Source of the DNA: Achromobacter insuavis
GTDB taxonomy: Bacteria; Pseudomonadota; Gammaproteobacteria; Burkholderiales; Burkholderiaceae_B
Reading direction: 5' to 3'
Assembly (NCBI RefSeq): GCF_902859645.1
Contig: NZ_CADIJR010000034.1
Span: forward strand, 1-64,000
DNA length: 64,000 nt
Of the stretch, positions 62,345 through 64,000 are shown one piece after another (positions within the stretch are counted from its first letter, which is position 1; each line of letters opens with the position of its first letter). The notes under the pieces are model-generated. The model did not search any database, was not told the DNA's origin, and saw only the letters and a list, made by a program, of their open reading frames with translations. The translations under genes were made by a program, and so were the position numbers.

Positions 62345-63457
62345 CTATGTCCGCGCCATCGCGTGCGCGTAAGCATCCAGCGTGCGGTGCATCTGGCCGG
62401 CCAGGCGGAAGTGCGATTCGGCGTAGCCGCGCGCATGGGCCACGGCGGCGGCGGTGGCGGCGGGGTCGGCGCGGATCTGCATGATGCGGTCGGCGAAGCC
62501 GGCGATGTCGCCGGGCTCGGCCAGCCAGCCGGTGTCGCCGGGCCGGACGATCTCGGGCAGGCCGCCGACATTGCTGGCCACCACGGGGCAGCGCACGGCG
62601 AACGACTCCGGCACCACCCGCGACCAGGCTTCGGTGGCGGACGGCACCAGCACCACGTCGGAGGCATGGATCAGATCGGCCACGTCGGCGCGGTGGCCGG
62701 CGAACACCACGTGCTCGGCAATGCCGAGCTGCGCGGCCAGGATGCGCAGCTCGTTCGCGTACGCCTGGGTGGCGGCGGTGGCCATGCCCACCACCAGCGC
62801 GGTGGCCGGCACCGCGTGGCGGCGCAGCCGCAGCACCACGCGCAGCAGGTCGGCCTGGCGTTTCTCGGGGCGCAGCATGCCGATGGTCGAGATCACGTAG
62901 TCGTGCGGGCCCAGCGCCAGCTCGCGCCGCACCTGGCGGCGCACGCCCGGCTTGTCGGCGGCGCGGAAGAACTCGTCGCCGGCCCACTCGCCCACCACGC
63001 TGATGCGGTCGGCCGGCGCCAGCCGCGCGTCCAGCAGCGCGTCGCGGCCGGCGGCGCTGGTGGCGATCACGTGGTCGCAGCCCAGCTTCCATTCCAGGCG
63101 GCGGCGCGCGCTGGTCGGCATGGGCTTGGCGAAATGGCGAGTGCGCACCACGGCGCACAGGTCGCGGCACAGCGCGCCGGTCTTGCCGTCGGCGCGGCTA
63201 TGGCTGTCGATGACGTCGATGTGCAGGCGCCGCACGGCGCGTCGCAGCCGCAGCACGGTGACCGGCGAATAGGGCGCGTCGAAGTTGATGTCGACGGTGG
63301 CGATGCCGCGCTGGCGCGCCGCCAGGTTGATGGCGCTGCCGGCGGGGGCGGCGATGGCCGCGTCATGGCCGTGGCGCGCCAGCCAGCAGGCCTGGTCGAG
63401 CGTGCGGAACTCGAGTCCGCCCAGGCTTTTTTCGCCGAGAGTATGCAGGATCCGCAT
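62345..63457 (-). CDS. GT4-family glycosyltransferase
   Basis: A 370-residue GT-B enzyme. The N-terminus MRILHTLGEKSLGGLEFRTL and the C-terminal nucleotide-sugar region VPSATEAWSRVVPESFAVRC then PVVASNVGGLPEIV (EX7E with the two Glu) are typical of GT4. It adds a sugar to LPS core, capsule or another surface glycan. Start 63457 matches the family; an open leader extends upstream. It overlaps nothing and follows the GT9 gene by 32 bases on the same strand. Confidence 0.9.
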   Translation of the reverse strand: MRILHTLGEKSLGGLEFRTLDQACWLARHGHDAAIAAPAGSAINLAARQRGIATVDINFDAPYSPVTVLRLRRAVRRLHIDVIDSHSRADGKTGALCRDLCAVVRTRHFAKPMPTSARRRLEWKLGCDHVIATSAAGRDALLDARLAPADRISVVGEWAGDEFFRAADKPGVRRQVRRELALGPHDYVISTIGMLRPEKRQADLLRVVLRLRRHAVPATALVVGMATAATQAYANELRILAAQLGIAEHVVFAGHRADVADLIHASDVVLVPSATEAWSRVVPESFAVRCPVVASNVGGLPEIVRPGDTGWLAEPGDIAGFADRIMQIRADPAATAAAVAHARGYAESHFRLAGQMHRTLDAYAHAMART

Positions 63458-63489
63458 GGTGTGACCTGATGGGTAAGGACGGCCGCGCG

Positions 63490-64000
63490 TCAGGCGCGGG
63501 CCGCGGGCGCGTGCGACAGCACGCGTGCACAGGCGTGCGCGACCTGGTCCGGGGTGATCGAGTTGATGCCGTCGCGCGGATGCCGCGGCACGACGTCGGT
63601 GGCGTTGCGACGGCGCCAGAACCATTCCGGATTGGCGCTGTTGAAGATGCCGACGTAGGGCACGCCGGCAGCCTGCGCCACGTGCGACGGGCCGCAGTCG
63701 TTGGCCACCACCAGACGCGCGCGCAGCATGATCGCGCTCAGTTCGGACAGCGGCCGACAGTAGGCCACTTCGATGTCGGCGCGCCGCAGGGCGTCCAGCT
63801 CGGCGCGCTCGCGCGCTTCCTGCTGGCCCAGCACGAAGGTGTAGCGGGTGTCGGCGCCCAGCAGCGGCTTGAGCCGGTCGGCCAGCCGCAGGTAGTGCGC
63901 CAGGCTCCAGCGCTTGAAGGGACCCGATCCGCCGCCGGGAATGAACACCACGTCCGCGCCGAGCGTGGTGTGTCGGTGCGCGCGGGCCAGTTCGGTGAAG
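63490..64000 (-). CDS. GT9-family glycosyltransferase (heptosyltransferase-like), partial
   Basis: The C-terminal 170 residues of a GT9 enzyme; the gene continues beyond the right window edge. VVFIPGGGSGPFKRW (nucleotide-sugar loop) and VVANDCGPSHVAQAAGVPYVGIF (here the D-GPSH motif) are characteristic of the ADP-heptose:LPS heptosyltransferase family. It is the first gene of a leftward pair with the GT4 enzyme, presumably for LPS core or related glycan assembly. Confidence 0.88.
   Translation of the reverse strand, partial: FTELARAHRHTTLGADVVFIPGGGSGPFKRWSLAHYLRLADRLKPLLGADTRYTFVLGQQEARERAELDALRRADIEVAYCRPLSELSAIMLRARLVVANDCGPSHVAQAAGVPYVGIFNSANPEWFWRRRNATDVVPRHPRDGINSITPDQVAHACARVLSHAPAARA

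Noticed and set aside
56974-64000. Possible attachment-site copy of the tRNA-Arg 3' end
   Set aside because: Reading downstream I saw no second copy of the tRNA 3' sequence and no integrase; a computed search over a wider region would be needed.

Overview
The window is a chromosomal segment of a high-GC betaproteobacterium of the family Alcaligenaceae, most likely Achromobacter or a close Bordetella relative. This rests on the strongly GC-biased codon use, the housekeeping run pdxJ-acpS-nagZ-uvrC-pgsA, an FNR/Anr-controlled ccoNOQP oxidase cluster, and a Bug-type (tripartite tricarboxylate) receptor. No rRNA, CRISPR array, transposase or integrase was seen. Genus placement is inference.

Left part (1-7.9 kb): the end of a SHOCT/DUF4178/SpeD operon; the molybdate system modABC with a ModE-like operator upstream and the convergent regulator gene modE; a DUF4136 lipoprotein followed by a patatin/DUF3734 phospholipase; and an orphan winged-helix regulator. 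From 8 to 19 kb a tripartite RND efflux operon runs with overlapping stop and start codons into pdxJ, followed by acpS, nagZ, uvrC and pgsA. From 19 to 27 kb lie an MFS transporter, a divergent tartrate/malate dehydrogenase and LysR pair, a di-haem cytochrome c peroxidase, queF and isocitrate lyase (aceA).

Biotin (28.3-32.9 kb): bioF, a BioH-like esterase and a single reading frame joining BioC to BioD are divergent from bioA. High-affinity oxidase (33-39.8 kb): ccoS, ccoNOQP and ccoG, with two FNR/Anr boxes. In the place where a complete CcoI copper ATPase would be expected there is an intact, translationally coupled gene for a P1B-ATPase-like protein. It keeps eight predicted membrane segments and the CPC motif but has no actuator, phosphorylation or nucleotide-binding domain. 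The FixH-like protein is also short. Behind this cluster sits a compact nested palindromic element (39882-40045) followed by a terminator-like hairpin.

Catabolic genes (40.2-56.8 kb): a LysR, Bug receptor, PdxA2-like, rhamnonate dehydratase and DHDPS-type aldolase cluster, probably for a deoxy-sugar or aldonic acid; pldA (outer-membrane phospholipase A); an AGCS symporter with an amidase; and an AmaB-type aldehyde dehydrogenase divergent from a polar amino-acid ABC transporter, an AmaA-like FAD oxidase and an XRE-cupin regulator. The last set is best read as pipecolate/lysine catabolism.

Right part (56.9-64 kb): tRNA-Arg(UCU) is followed by a small accessory patch of tiny genes. It includes two minute hydrophobic reading frames, a frame-disrupted gene, and hicB next to a 5'-truncated hicA. 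Then come a secreted alpha/beta hydrolase, a GrpB-family gene, a 6 x 15 bp tandem repeat, a lipoprotein and two glycosyltransferase genes (GT4 and a partial GT9), probably for cell-surface polysaccharide or LPS.
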